From: Cytophagales bacterium
GTDB taxonomy: Bacteria; Bacteroidota; Bacteroidia; Cytophagales; Cyclobacteriaceae
Direction of reading: 5' to 3'
DNA: 22,340 bases
Assembly: GCA_020063545.1 (NCBI GenBank)
Contig: JAGUUF010000310.1
Location: 1 to 22,340, forward strand
Below the pieces are notes generated by a model that was given only the letters and a program-made list of their open reading frames with translations, had not been told where the DNA came from and made no database searches. How positions within the stretch are numbered: position 1 is the first letter of the stretch; every line of letters starts with the position of its first letter. This document shows, piece by piece, positions 1 through 7,298 of the stretch. Position numbers and translations under genes: made by a program.

Positions 1-268
1 GCGCATTGCGTTCATTCATTTTCCACAGGTAGTAACCGATGCCGAACATGGCGCCAATGCGGAAGATGGTAAGGGCCAGTTTGCCGAATTCATTTTCCCA
101 CCGGATACCAAAGGCCATTCCGGGATTAAGCAGGTAGTGCAGCCGGAACCAATCGCCAAGCACATTAATTTCCTGGTGCAGTTCCATGTTGTTGAACACC
201 AGCATTTTTGAAGTCTGATCGATTACAATCACGATAAATGCCAGCAGAAAGTATTTGTTTGCATTCAT
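1..268 (-). CDS. lspA: Lipoprotein signal peptidase LspA (signal peptidase II), partial
   Basis: This is the N-terminal 89 residues of signal peptidase II, the inner-membrane aspartyl protease that removes signal peptides from prolipoproteins after lipidation. The visible part opens with a hydrophobic helix leading into DQTSK (residues 17-21), a conserved N-terminal LspA motif. It continues to NPGMAFGI (residues 48-55), the conserved NxGxAF box, and then enters another hydrophobic helix. The two catalytic aspartates lie in the C-terminal half, beyond the window, so activity cannot be judged. The ATG at 268-266 overlaps the ileS stop codon as ATGA, so translation is probably coupled to ileS. 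No promoter is visible between the two. The ileS-lspA neighbourhood is common across bacteria, which supports the call. Confidence 0.93.
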   Translation of the reverse strand, partial: MNANKYFLLAFIVIVIDQTSKMLVFNNMELHQEINVLGDWFRLHYLLNPGMAFGIRWENEFGKLALTIFRIGAMFGIGYYLWKMNERNA

Positions 269-3200
269 GGCCTGATGACGCTGATTTTTACGTTAAGTTT
301 AAATTCATCCATGTCCACTTCTGCGGCACCAGGGATGCTGTCTTTTAGTTCTAACCGGATTGCCTGCGTTTCGTTTTGAATGTAGTCGCGGTATTGGGTT
401 AATGCTGCGGCTACGGGTTCACCGTTTCGCTCAACTTCAATGGCGATTTTATCGAGTACGGCAAAGCCCATATCCTTGCGCAGGTTCTGCACGCGGTTTA
501 CAAAGTCGCGCGCAATGCCTTCGCGTTTCAGTTCATCGGTAAGGGTAATGTCGAGGGCTACCGTCAGTTCGTTATCGCTGGCAACCGACCAGCCCGGGAT
601 GTCTTCCGAGGAGATGAGCACATCATCCAGGGCCAGCTCAAAGCCGCCTTTGGATACCGTTCCCTGTTTTTCGATTTTCGCAATGTCATCCTGCGAGAAG
701 GAAGCAATCACAGCCGAGACCTCCTTCATTTTAGGTCCATACTGCTTACCGAGTTTTGCAAAGTTGGGTTTTACTTTTTTTGTTAACAGGCCCGATGTAT
801 CATCGATGTATTCAATGCCTTTGATGTTCACCTCTGCCTTGATGATTTCCTCCACGCTGCGGATGCGCTGGGCAAAGCGCTCATCGAGCACCGGCAACAG
901 GATTTTTTGCAGGGGGGTGCGCACTTTTACTTTACTGTTTTTGCGTAGTGAATGCACCAGGCTGCAAATACGCTGGGCATAGTCCATGGATTGTTCAAGA
1001 TCCTGGTCTATCAATGCTGAGTCTGGCTTTACCAAATCGGTAAGGTGAACCGACTGGTGCCGCAATGGCGTGTTGTGCTCTTTTGCTTTGTTGCGGATGT
1101 TGTCCGACAGGTTTTTGTACAGCCACTCGGCAAAGAAGGGTGCAATGGGCGACATGAGCTGGGCCGTTACCATCAGGCACTGGTACAGCGTTTCGTATGC
1201 GGCTTTCTTGTCATCCGATAGTTCACCGCGCAGGCCGGGTTGCCAGAAGCGCTTCCGGTTTAAGCGAACATACCAGTTCGACAGGTGGTCGTTTACAAAT
1301 TCCTGGACAGCCCTTGCCGCACGGGTGGGTTCGTAATCGTTGTACGCTTCGGTTACCTCTTTAATCAGCGACTGCAGCCTGGAAACAATCCATCGATCGA
1401 GATGGTTGAGTTTTTCATGCGGCACATTGTTAAACTCATCCTTTACAAAGCCATCGATGTTGGCATACAAAGCAAAGAATGAATAGGTATTGATCAACGT
1501 GCCAAAAAACCTGCGTTGTACTTCAACAATCCCGTTCAGGTCGAACTTGAGGTTTTCCCAGGGCGGTGCATTTTCAACCATGTACCAGCGCACCAGGTCG
1601 GGTCCGAACCGCGCCAGCGTATCAAACGGGTTGACCACGTTGCCCAGCCGCTTCGACATTTTGTTGCCGTCTTTATCGAGCAACAGGCCGGTGGATATGA
1701 CATTTTTGAAGGCGATGCTGTCGTACAGCAAAACAGCAATGGCATGCAATGTAAAAAACCAGCCGCGGGTTTGATCCACCCCTTCCGAAATAAAATCGGC
1801 CGGGTAGGCGCCTTTCCAGCCGTCATTGAACGGCATCGGGTGGCCTTGTTTCAGCAACCCGTGGTTTAATCCCCACTGGGCGTAGGGCATGGCGCCCGAA
1901 TCGAACCACACGTCAATCAGGTCGGGCTCGCGGTACATGGGCTGGCCTGAGGGGCTTACAAGAACAATGTCATCAACATAAGGGCGGTGCAGATCAAACA
2001 CCCCCCCACCCCCCCTCAAGTAGGGAGCAGAAGTATCCCCTGTGGATGGGGAATTAAGGTGGGTGTTGATTCCCGCTTGTTTCGCTTTTTCAATTTCTTC
2101 CTGTAGTTCCACCAACGAACCGATGCACTTTTCTTCTTTGCCATCCTTTGTGCGCCAGATGGGCAGGGGTGTGCCCCAGTAGCGCGAGCGTGATAAATTC
2201 CAGTCTACCAGGTTTTCGAGCCAGTTACCGAAGCGGCCCGTGCCGGTTGATTCGGGTTTCCAGTTGATGGTCTTATTCAGTTCGGCCATGCGCTCCTTTA
2301 GTGCCGTGGTTTTGATAAACCACGAATCGAGCGGGTAGTACAGCACAGGTTTGTCGGTACGCCAGCAATGCGGGTAGGTGTGCTCGTACTTCTCTACCTT
2401 AAAGGCTTTGTTTTCCTCTTTCAGTATTATGGAGATGATTACATCGGTTGATTTATAATCCGGGTGCGATTCATCTTCATCGGTGTAGTTTTTAACGTAG
2501 AAGTCGTTTTCGGAAAGCGGTTTGTGTGTTTTGATTTTGTAGCGCTCAACCCCTTCCTTCAGCCTGCTGCCGATTTCTTTTACAAATTTTCCTTTGCGGT
2601 CAACGGTAGGCGCTTCGTTGCCGTTTTCATCCTTAGCGGTAAGCGGAGGAATGCCGTATTGTTTTGCAATGCGGAAGTCATCGGCACCAAACGTAGGCGA
2701 AGTGTGCACTACACCCGTTCCGTCTTCGGTTGTTACAAAATCACCGGCTACTACCTGAAAGGCTTTGTCAGCACCGTACAACGGCTGGATGTAGGGCATA
2801 AGTTGTTCGTAGCGGATACCGACCAGTTTTTTGCCTGGAAATTCCTGAATAATTTTCCAGGGGATAACCTTATCACCCGGTTTGTACGATTGCCATTCGC
2901 CATCCCGGCCTTTTTCGGAGAAAAATTTTTGGAGTAAGTCTTTTGCAAGGATAACACTAATGGGCCGATGGGTGTAAGGGTTAACGGTGTTAACCTGTGC
3001 GTACTGAATTTTTTCACCTACCGCCAGGGCCGTGTTGGAGGGGAGTGTCCATGGAGTGGTAGTCCAGGCTAAGACAAACACCCCGCTTTGTTCGTCCTCC
3101 AGGGGGGTGAATAAAAACTCCGACCGGGCATCGCGTTTTACGTTAAACTGTGCAACGATGGAGGTGTCTTTTACGGTTTTATAAGTTCCGGGCAGGTTCA

Positions 3201-3786
3201 GTTCATGCGAACTTAAGCCCGTGCCGGCCGCGGGAGAGAAGGGCTGAATGGTGTACCCTTTGTACAGCAGGCCTTTGGTGTAAAATTGTTTAAGGATCCA
3301 CCAGAGTGTTTCAATGTAGTTGGAGTCGTAGGTAATGTAAGGATCATCCAGGTCAACCCAGTAGCCCATCTTCATGGTCAGGTCATCCCACTGATCTTTG
3401 TACATCATTACCGTTTCTTTGCACTTTCGGTTGTAGTCTTCAATGGAAATTTTCTTCCCGATATCATCTTTTGTAATGCCCAGTTGTTTCTCAACCTGCA
3501 GCTCAACGGGCAGGCCGTGGGTGTCCCATCCGCCCTTGCGTTTCACCTGGTATCCCTGAAGGGTTTTAAAACGGCAAAAGATGTCCTTGATGGTTCGGGC
3601 CATAACGTGGTGGATGCCGGGCGTGCCGTTGGCCGAGGGGGGGCCTTCATAAAATGTAAATGTTGGAGTGCCTTCGCGGCCGGCAACCGACTGTTCGAAT
3701 ATTTTTTCTGATTTCCAGAAATGGAGAATCTCTTCAGCCAGTTGGGCGTAGTTCACATCAGCAGGTTCCTTGTAGGTCTTCGTCAT
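265..3786 (-). CDS. ileS: Isoleucyl-tRNA synthetase (IleRS), Bacteroidetes type with GIHH motif
   Basis: Class Ia synthetase that charges tRNA-Ile in the cytoplasm; 1173 residues. The catalytic signature is GIHH (residues 57-60) rather than HIGH, inside a PSANGTPGIHH context. GGWDTHGLPVE follows, then a long CP1 editing region, WNLSRSRYWGTPLP, and the second signature KMSKR (709-713). A DALR-type anticodon-binding region and a long C-terminal extension complete it. Length and KMSKR fit the eukaryote-like IleRS2 type. The frame extends upstream to a TTG at 3834, but that TTG lies inside the TAnnTTTG promoter element, so the ATG at 3786 is chosen. Residues about 573-597 (1997-2068) are encoded by a G/C-run, palindrome-rich segment that looks inserted. 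The gene heads an ileS-lspA unit. Its short leader leaves no room for a T-box. Confidence 0.97.
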   Translation of the reverse strand: MTKTYKEPADVNYAQLAEEILHFWKSEKIFEQSVAGREGTPTFTFYEGPPSANGTPGIHHVMARTIKDIFCRFKTLQGYQVKRKGGWDTHGLPVELQVEKQLGITKDDIGKKISIEDYNRKCKETVMMYKDQWDDLTMKMGYWVDLDDPYITYDSNYIETLWWILKQFYTKGLLYKGYTIQPFSPAAGTGLSSHELNLPGTYKTVKDTSIVAQFNVKRDARSEFLFTPLEDEQSGVFVLAWTTTPWTLPSNTALAVGEKIQYAQVNTVNPYTHRPISVILAKDLLQKFFSEKGRDGEWQSYKPGDKVIPWKIIQEFPGKKLVGIRYEQLMPYIQPLYGADKAFQVVAGDFVTTEDGTGVVHTSPTFGADDFRIAKQYGIPPLTAKDENGNEAPTVDRKGKFVKEIGSRLKEGVERYKIKTHKPLSENDFYVKNYTDEDESHPDYKSTDVIISIILKEENKAFKVEKYEHTYPHCWRTDKPVLYYPLDSWFIKTTALKERMAELNKTINWKPESTGTGRFGNWLENLVDWNLSRSRYWGTPLPIWRTKDGKEEKCIGSLVELQEEIEKAKQAGINTHLNSPSTGDTSAPYLRGGGGVFDLHRPYVDDIVLVSPSGQPMYREPDLIDVWFDSGAMPYAQWGLNHGLLKQGHPMPFNDGWKGAYPADFISEGVDQTRGWFFTLHAIAVLLYDSIAFKNVISTGLLLDKDGNKMSKRLGNVVNPFDTLARFGPDLVRWYMVENAPPWENLKFDLNGIVEVQRRFFGTLINTYSFFALYANIDGFVKDEFNNVPHEKLNHLDRWIVSRLQSLIKEVTEAYNDYEPTRAARAVQEFVNDHLSNWYVRLNRKRFWQPGLRGELSDDKKAAYETLYQCLMVTAQLMSPIAPFFAEWLYKNLSDNIRNKAKEHNTPLRHQSVHLTDLVKPDSALIDQDLEQSMDYAQRICSLVHSLRKNSKVKVRTPLQKILLPVLDERFAQRIRSVEEIIKAEVNIKGIEYIDDTSGLLTKKVKPNFAKLGKQYGPKMKEVSAVIASFSQDDIAKIEKQGTVSKGGFELALDDVLISSEDIPGWSVASDNELTVALDITLTDELKREGIARDFVNRVQNLRKDMGFAVLDKIAIEVERNGEPVAAALTQYRDYIQNETQAIRLELKDSIPGAAEVDMDEFKLNVKISVIRP
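1997..2068 (-). repeat. Palindromic GC-run element carried in frame within ileS
   Basis: A 72-base (24-codon) stretch of ileS differs sharply in texture from its surroundings. Read on the coding strand it begins AACACCCACC and ends GGTGGGGGGGTGTT, an imperfect inverted repeat. Between these ends lie two small hairpins, CCCC-7-GGGG (2037-2051) and CCCT-5-AGGG (2013-2025). It encodes a low-complexity Ser/Pro/Gly peptide ending LRGGGG, just before the conserved DLHRPYVDD block. The open frame is intact. Interpreting it as a REP-like repeat that entered the gene is inference. The same region is naturally variable among IleRS proteins, so local drift is the alternative. Confidence 0.45.
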
Positions 3787-3831
3787 AGGGCAATACCACT
3801 CTACCGGTTGATTTTCAGCAAAATAAGGCAG

Positions 3832-3839
3832 CAAAGATA
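3832..3839 (-). promoter_or_regulatory. Putative ileS promoter, -7 element TATCTTTG
   Basis: On the minus strand TATCTTTG is a perfect match to the Bacteroidetes -7 consensus TAnnTTTG. It lies 45 bases upstream of the ileS ATG. No convincing -33 TTTG is seen at the usual spacing. It sits in the 97-base gap between ileS and the upstream exporter gene, so ileS-lspA can be transcribed independently. Confidence 0.6.
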
Positions 3840-3883
3840 ATGACGAATTTGGAATGGCGAACCTGGGCGGACCCCTTAAGCAA

Positions 3884-6301
3884 TTACTCCGCAGCCGGGT
3901 GGCGGTTATGGATTTTTATCTTGCTCAGGTCAATGGTTTCATCTTCTTCTTCGGTGTAGAAATTCGCATCCACATCATCGATTAACAGGTGCTCACCGGT
4001 TTTAGGCTTCGATTTATCGAACGTCAGGATCAACACCGGAAGTAAAATAAGGTTAGTCAGCATGGAGATTAGCAGCGTAGTGGAGGTGAGCAGTCCCAGG
4101 GCAATGGTACCTCCAAACGAGGAGAAAGCGAAGATGATGAATCCTGCAAAGAGAACTATGGAAGTGTACACCATGCTCTTACCGATCTCCAGGATGGTAT
4201 TGCTTACCGCAACCGGTATAAAAAACCGCCTGGCATGTAACTCCTGCCGGTATTTGGCCAGGAAGTGAATGGAATAGTCTACCGATATGCCGAAGGTAAT
4301 ACTGAAGATGAGCACTGTGCTTGGTTTAAGCGGAATGTTGAAGTAACCCATCAGCCCTGCGGTAATCATCATGGGGATGATGTTGGGAATAAGGGCAATA
4401 AAAACCATCCGGATATTGGCAAACAACAAGCCCATGGTAAGGGCAATGAGTGCGAAGGCAAGCAGCAGGCTTCCCTTCAGGTTGGCGATAAGAAACGAAT
4501 TGCCTTTAATGAACAGGGGGGTGGTTCCTGTAATTTTAACGCTGATTCCGGTATCGTTGAAGATGCTGTCAATCTGCGGTTTAATCACACGGTTGATCAG
4601 CGAATCCATTTTATCCGAACCAATGTCGGCTACCTGCAGCGAAATCCGCATCACCTGCAGGGAGGAATCAACAAATGAATTAAACAACCCGCTGTTGTCA
4701 CTCTGGCCTTTCAGGTAGGGAAGGATAAAATTCCGCTCACGGTTGTCGGGCAGCGTATAGCGTGCCGGGTTGTTGTTGTAAAATGCCTGTTTGGCGGCTT
4801 TAACGAAACTCACAATGGATACCGGTTTGGAGAGGGCGGGCTGTGCTTCAAGGAATTGTTCAAACTCGTCAATCTTCTGCAGGTTTTTAACATCAATAAC
4901 GCCCCTGCGCTTGCCGGTATCCACCACCATCTCCAGCGGCATAACGCCACTGAAGTTCGCTTCGAAGAAGAGTAAATCCTGTTTAACTACACTTTCATCA
5001 GGCAGGTCATCCACCATAAACGAAACGCTGTGTATGCGCATCATGCCCACACCGGCAAAGAACACAATCACCACCGTGGATATGGCAATTCCGAGCCGTT
5101 GCCGGTGAACCTGCACATCAATAAAATTCAACCCCTTATCCAGCAACCTGAAGTCAAGATGTTTGAGGTGCTTTTCGGAAGGGGGCGGCATCCAGGAGAA
5201 GAAGCCCGGTATCAGGATCAGGCTTACTACGAACGTGGCCATAACGTTTATGCCTGCTACAATACCGAACTCGCGCAGCACGGTGATATCGGCCGTAAGC
5301 AACACCAAAAAACCGATGGCCGTGGTAAGGTTGGTAAGAAACGTGGCCATGCCGATTTTACGGATTACCCGGCTGATGGCCAGCAGCTTGTTGCCGTGAG
5401 CCGCGTATTCGGCATGGTACTTATTGGTAAGGTAAATGGCGTTGGGTATGCCGATAACCACAATAATAGGAGGCAGCATGCCGCTGAGCAGGGTTATTTT
5501 AAAGCCAAGCAGATCGATGGTGCCCAGCACCCAAACCACTACGATGCCGATGACAACAAGCGGAAAGACCATGGCCCGTACCGAGCGGAAGAACAACAAC
5601 AGGATGATTCCGGTAACGGCAACCGACAACCCCAGGAATAGTTTTAGTTCGCTGTTTACCTGTTGGGCGATAACCGAACGAACAAAGGGCAGGCCGGCAT
5701 AATGCAGGTGTATTCCGGTGGCGCGCGTAAACTGTTCGCCCTTTTCAACAATCTCGTTGGTTAGCCCGATGCGCTTGTCTGAATTCAGCGTTTCTTTTTT
5801 AACGGAGATGAGTACCGCAATGGCTCCGTTGGTTTCGTTCACAATCTGGCCGATGTAAAACTTTTGCTTACGGGCTTCTTTCAGCAGGCTGTCGAGTTCC
5901 TGCTGGCTGGATAGTTTGTGCTGAAAAATGTCTTTAAGAATAAACTGCTTACGGGCCGTATCTTTTGCCATCATTTTAATCTGTGGCAGGGAGATGACTT
6001 CGTTGACGCCATCAATCCATTTTACGGCAACGCAAAACTCACGCAGTTTTTCAAACTTCCGGTATTCAAAAATGCTGCTGTCTTTCAGCCCTACGGCTAT
6101 GATGTTGCCGTCTTCCCCGAATTGTTTTCTGAACTCGTTAAAAAAAATTTGTTCCGGATCGTGTGCCGGAACCGTTCCCCTGAAGTCGTAGCTGAGCTCG
6201 GCATTGCGGGCGTGAAAGGCCATGAATACCGTTATGGCCAGGATGGCCAGGCTGAGCGGCAGTTTGTATTTAATAATAAAATGGGCGAGGGCCGTCCACA
6301 T
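3884..6301 (-). CDS. RND superfamily (MMPL-type) inner-membrane exporter
   Basis: An 805-residue membrane protein with the duplicated architecture of the MMPL/RND family. It has TM1 near residues 13-30 and a large periplasmic domain (about 31-215). A block of five helices (about 217-370) follows, then TM7 near 402-420, a second periplasmic domain (about 422-605) and a second helix block (about 607-765). A charged cytoplasmic tail completes it. TM10 keeps the proton-relay type motif GISVDYSIHF (D675). The matching TM4 site reads GIPNAIYL (284-291) and lacks the acidic residue. Substrate is unknown; relatives export lipids, hopanoids or other hydrophobic compounds. It stands alone, with no adaptor (MFP) or outer-membrane partner nearby. 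The ATG at 6301 is preferred because the upstream in-frame TTG (6322) is part of the promoter element. Confidence 0.88.
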   Translation of the reverse strand: MWTALAHFIIKYKLPLSLAILAITVFMAFHARNAELSYDFRGTVPAHDPEQIFFNEFRKQFGEDGNIIAVGLKDSSIFEYRKFEKLREFCVAVKWIDGVNEVISLPQIKMMAKDTARKQFILKDIFQHKLSSQQELDSLLKEARKQKFYIGQIVNETNGAIAVLISVKKETLNSDKRIGLTNEIVEKGEQFTRATGIHLHYAGLPFVRSVIAQQVNSELKLFLGLSVAVTGIILLLFFRSVRAMVFPLVVIGIVVVWVLGTIDLLGFKITLLSGMLPPIIVVIGIPNAIYLTNKYHAEYAAHGNKLLAISRVIRKIGMATFLTNLTTAIGFLVLLTADITVLREFGIVAGINVMATFVVSLILIPGFFSWMPPPSEKHLKHLDFRLLDKGLNFIDVQVHRQRLGIAISTVVIVFFAGVGMMRIHSVSFMVDDLPDESVVKQDLLFFEANFSGVMPLEMVVDTGKRRGVIDVKNLQKIDEFEQFLEAQPALSKPVSIVSFVKAAKQAFYNNNPARYTLPDNRERNFILPYLKGQSDNSGLFNSFVDSSLQVMRISLQVADIGSDKMDSLINRVIKPQIDSIFNDTGISVKITGTTPLFIKGNSFLIANLKGSLLLAFALIALTMGLLFANIRMVFIALIPNIIPMMITAGLMGYFNIPLKPSTVLIFSITFGISVDYSIHFLAKYRQELHARRFFIPVAVSNTILEIGKSMVYTSIVLFAGFIIFAFSSFGGTIALGLLTSTTLLISMLTNLILLPVLILTFDKSKPKTGEHLLIDDVDANFYTEEEDETIDLSKIKIHNRHPAAE

Positions 6302-6478
6302 GGTGCTGCAATAAAAAATCAAAACTAAGGATTTTTACCTGCTGATTGGTATGGGAGAGCATCTTACGAAAAGTACGGGGTATTCATCAGGAGATGCTTC
6401 ATCCCGATGGGCAAGCGTAGCCAATGCTTTTCTTGTTGTGTTGGGTGGGTCATCAAGTAAGTGGAATAAAGATGAATG
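6302..6478. other. Intergenic region between peptidase and exporter genes
   Basis: A 177-base gap between two minus-strand genes. It contains the exporter promoter at its left end and a loose inverted repeat (AGCATCT/AGATGCT, about 30 bases apart) that could contribute to ending the glyS-peptidase transcript. There is no T-tract, so it is not called a terminator. No convincing coding frame is seen. Confidence 0.5.
6320..6327 (-). promoter_or_regulatory. Putative exporter promoter, -7 element TAGTTTTG
   Basis: TAGTTTTG on the minus strand matches TAnnTTTG perfectly. It is 18 bases upstream of the exporter ATG at 6301, giving a short leader. No clear -33 element. Confidence 0.55.
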
Positions 6479-7288
6479 TTACTTCTGTTCACCGGTAATC
6501 ACCAGCGGGTCCTGGTTAAGCAGGCCGGTCATTACCTGGTAAAGCTGGGGCAGGGCTTCTTTAAACGCTTGCGGGCGCTCAAAAAAGTTTTCAACGGCCA
6601 CCGAAAAAAATTCATGCTCGTTGGTGCAGGCATACGGCCTGAAAAAAAGAAACTGCGGATCGGTTTCGTGGCAAATTCGGTGCGCATAGGCATCGAACTT
6701 GTTTAGCAGATCTTCATCGAAAAACTGATATTCATCGTTGCGGATCAGGTTTTCGAGCCGAAGGGCATGTGCCAGTTCGTGCAAGCCTACGTTAATCGCA
6801 TCGGTTGGATTAACCAGGTATCCGTCAACAAAACTTTTCCACGATAATACTATTAAATGGTAGGCAGGGTTTACTTCGCCTTTATGAAAGCGTTTTGTTA
6901 TGGATGAGTAATAATTATCCGGGTAGATAACAATACCGATGAAGTGCTGCAGGTAAATACGGGGCAAGCCAAAGGTGAGTTGTACGGCACACGCGCTGAT
7001 CATCACTTTCATCTCATCGGTTACGGCATCGAACTGGCGGGGTATCCACTTTTTTGAAAGAATGAAGTAGAGCAATTTTTGTTCGAAGGCGTGGCGGTTT
7101 CCGGCTGATAGCTTTTGATAGTACGGAAAATACTTGTTCAGGATTTCGCGGTAAGCAGCAGGAAAGGGCAGCACGGCTGAACGCAGTGGGGCAGTTGCCC
7201 TGCCCGCGGCCTCATACACATCCTGCATTTTAGTACGGAACTGAAACACGATGAAGACCACGCTTGCCAGTATAATCAGGGTAACCAT
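6479..7288 (-). CDS. Membrane-anchored M90 (MtfA-like) zinc peptidase
   Basis: A 269-residue protein of the MtfA/peptidase M90 family. An N-terminal hydrophobic helix (residues 2-16) probably anchors it, leaving the catalytic domain in the cytoplasm. The zinc-binding HExxH is HELAH (170-174) within NVGLHELAHALRLEN. A downstream EHEFFSVAVENFFERP block (224-239) supplies the likely third ligand (E226) typical of the family. The preceding WKSFVDGYLVNPTDAIN stretch is also a family feature. In E. coli, MtfA (which lacks this anchor) interacts with the Mlc regulator and has aminopeptidase activity; the role here is unknown. It starts only 10 bases after the glyS stop, with no visible promoter of its own, so it is probably co-transcribed with glyS. 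Confidence 0.85.
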   Translation of the reverse strand: MVTLIILASVVFIVFQFRTKMQDVYEAAGRATAPLRSAVLPFPAAYREILNKYFPYYQKLSAGNRHAFEQKLLYFILSKKWIPRQFDAVTDEMKVMISACAVQLTFGLPRIYLQHFIGIVIYPDNYYSSITKRFHKGEVNPAYHLIVLSWKSFVDGYLVNPTDAINVGLHELAHALRLENLIRNDEYQFFDEDLLNKFDAYAHRICHETDPQFLFFRPYACTNEHEFFSVAVENFFERPQAFKEALPQLYQVMTGLLNQDPLVITGEQK

Positions 7289-7298
7289 CGGGTGATGG

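Noticed and set aside
440..982. 180-codon plus-strand ORF
   Set aside because: It is the mirror of the well-supported ileS frame, with no homology I recognise and no promoter; a shadow ORF.
2001..2015. C-run as a possible sequencing indel or frameshift in ileS
   Set aside because: The ileS frame is open and conserved on both sides, so no frameshift is needed. A miscounted base pair of compensating errors cannot be excluded but is unlikely.
3787..3834. N-terminal extension of ileS from a TTG
   Set aside because: The TTG is part of the TAnnTTTG promoter element and the extra 16 residues do not match the family. The same reasoning rejects the TTG starts for the exporter (6322) and hicA (16007).
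3787..3883. T-box or other tRNA-sensing leader for ileS, glyS or serS
   Set aside because: Predicted leaders are about 45 bases or shorter, far too short for a T-box.
5030..5641. 203-codon plus-strand ORF, rich in His, Gln and Gly
   Set aside because: Antisense to the exporter; its odd composition reflects the reverse of hydrophobic codons.
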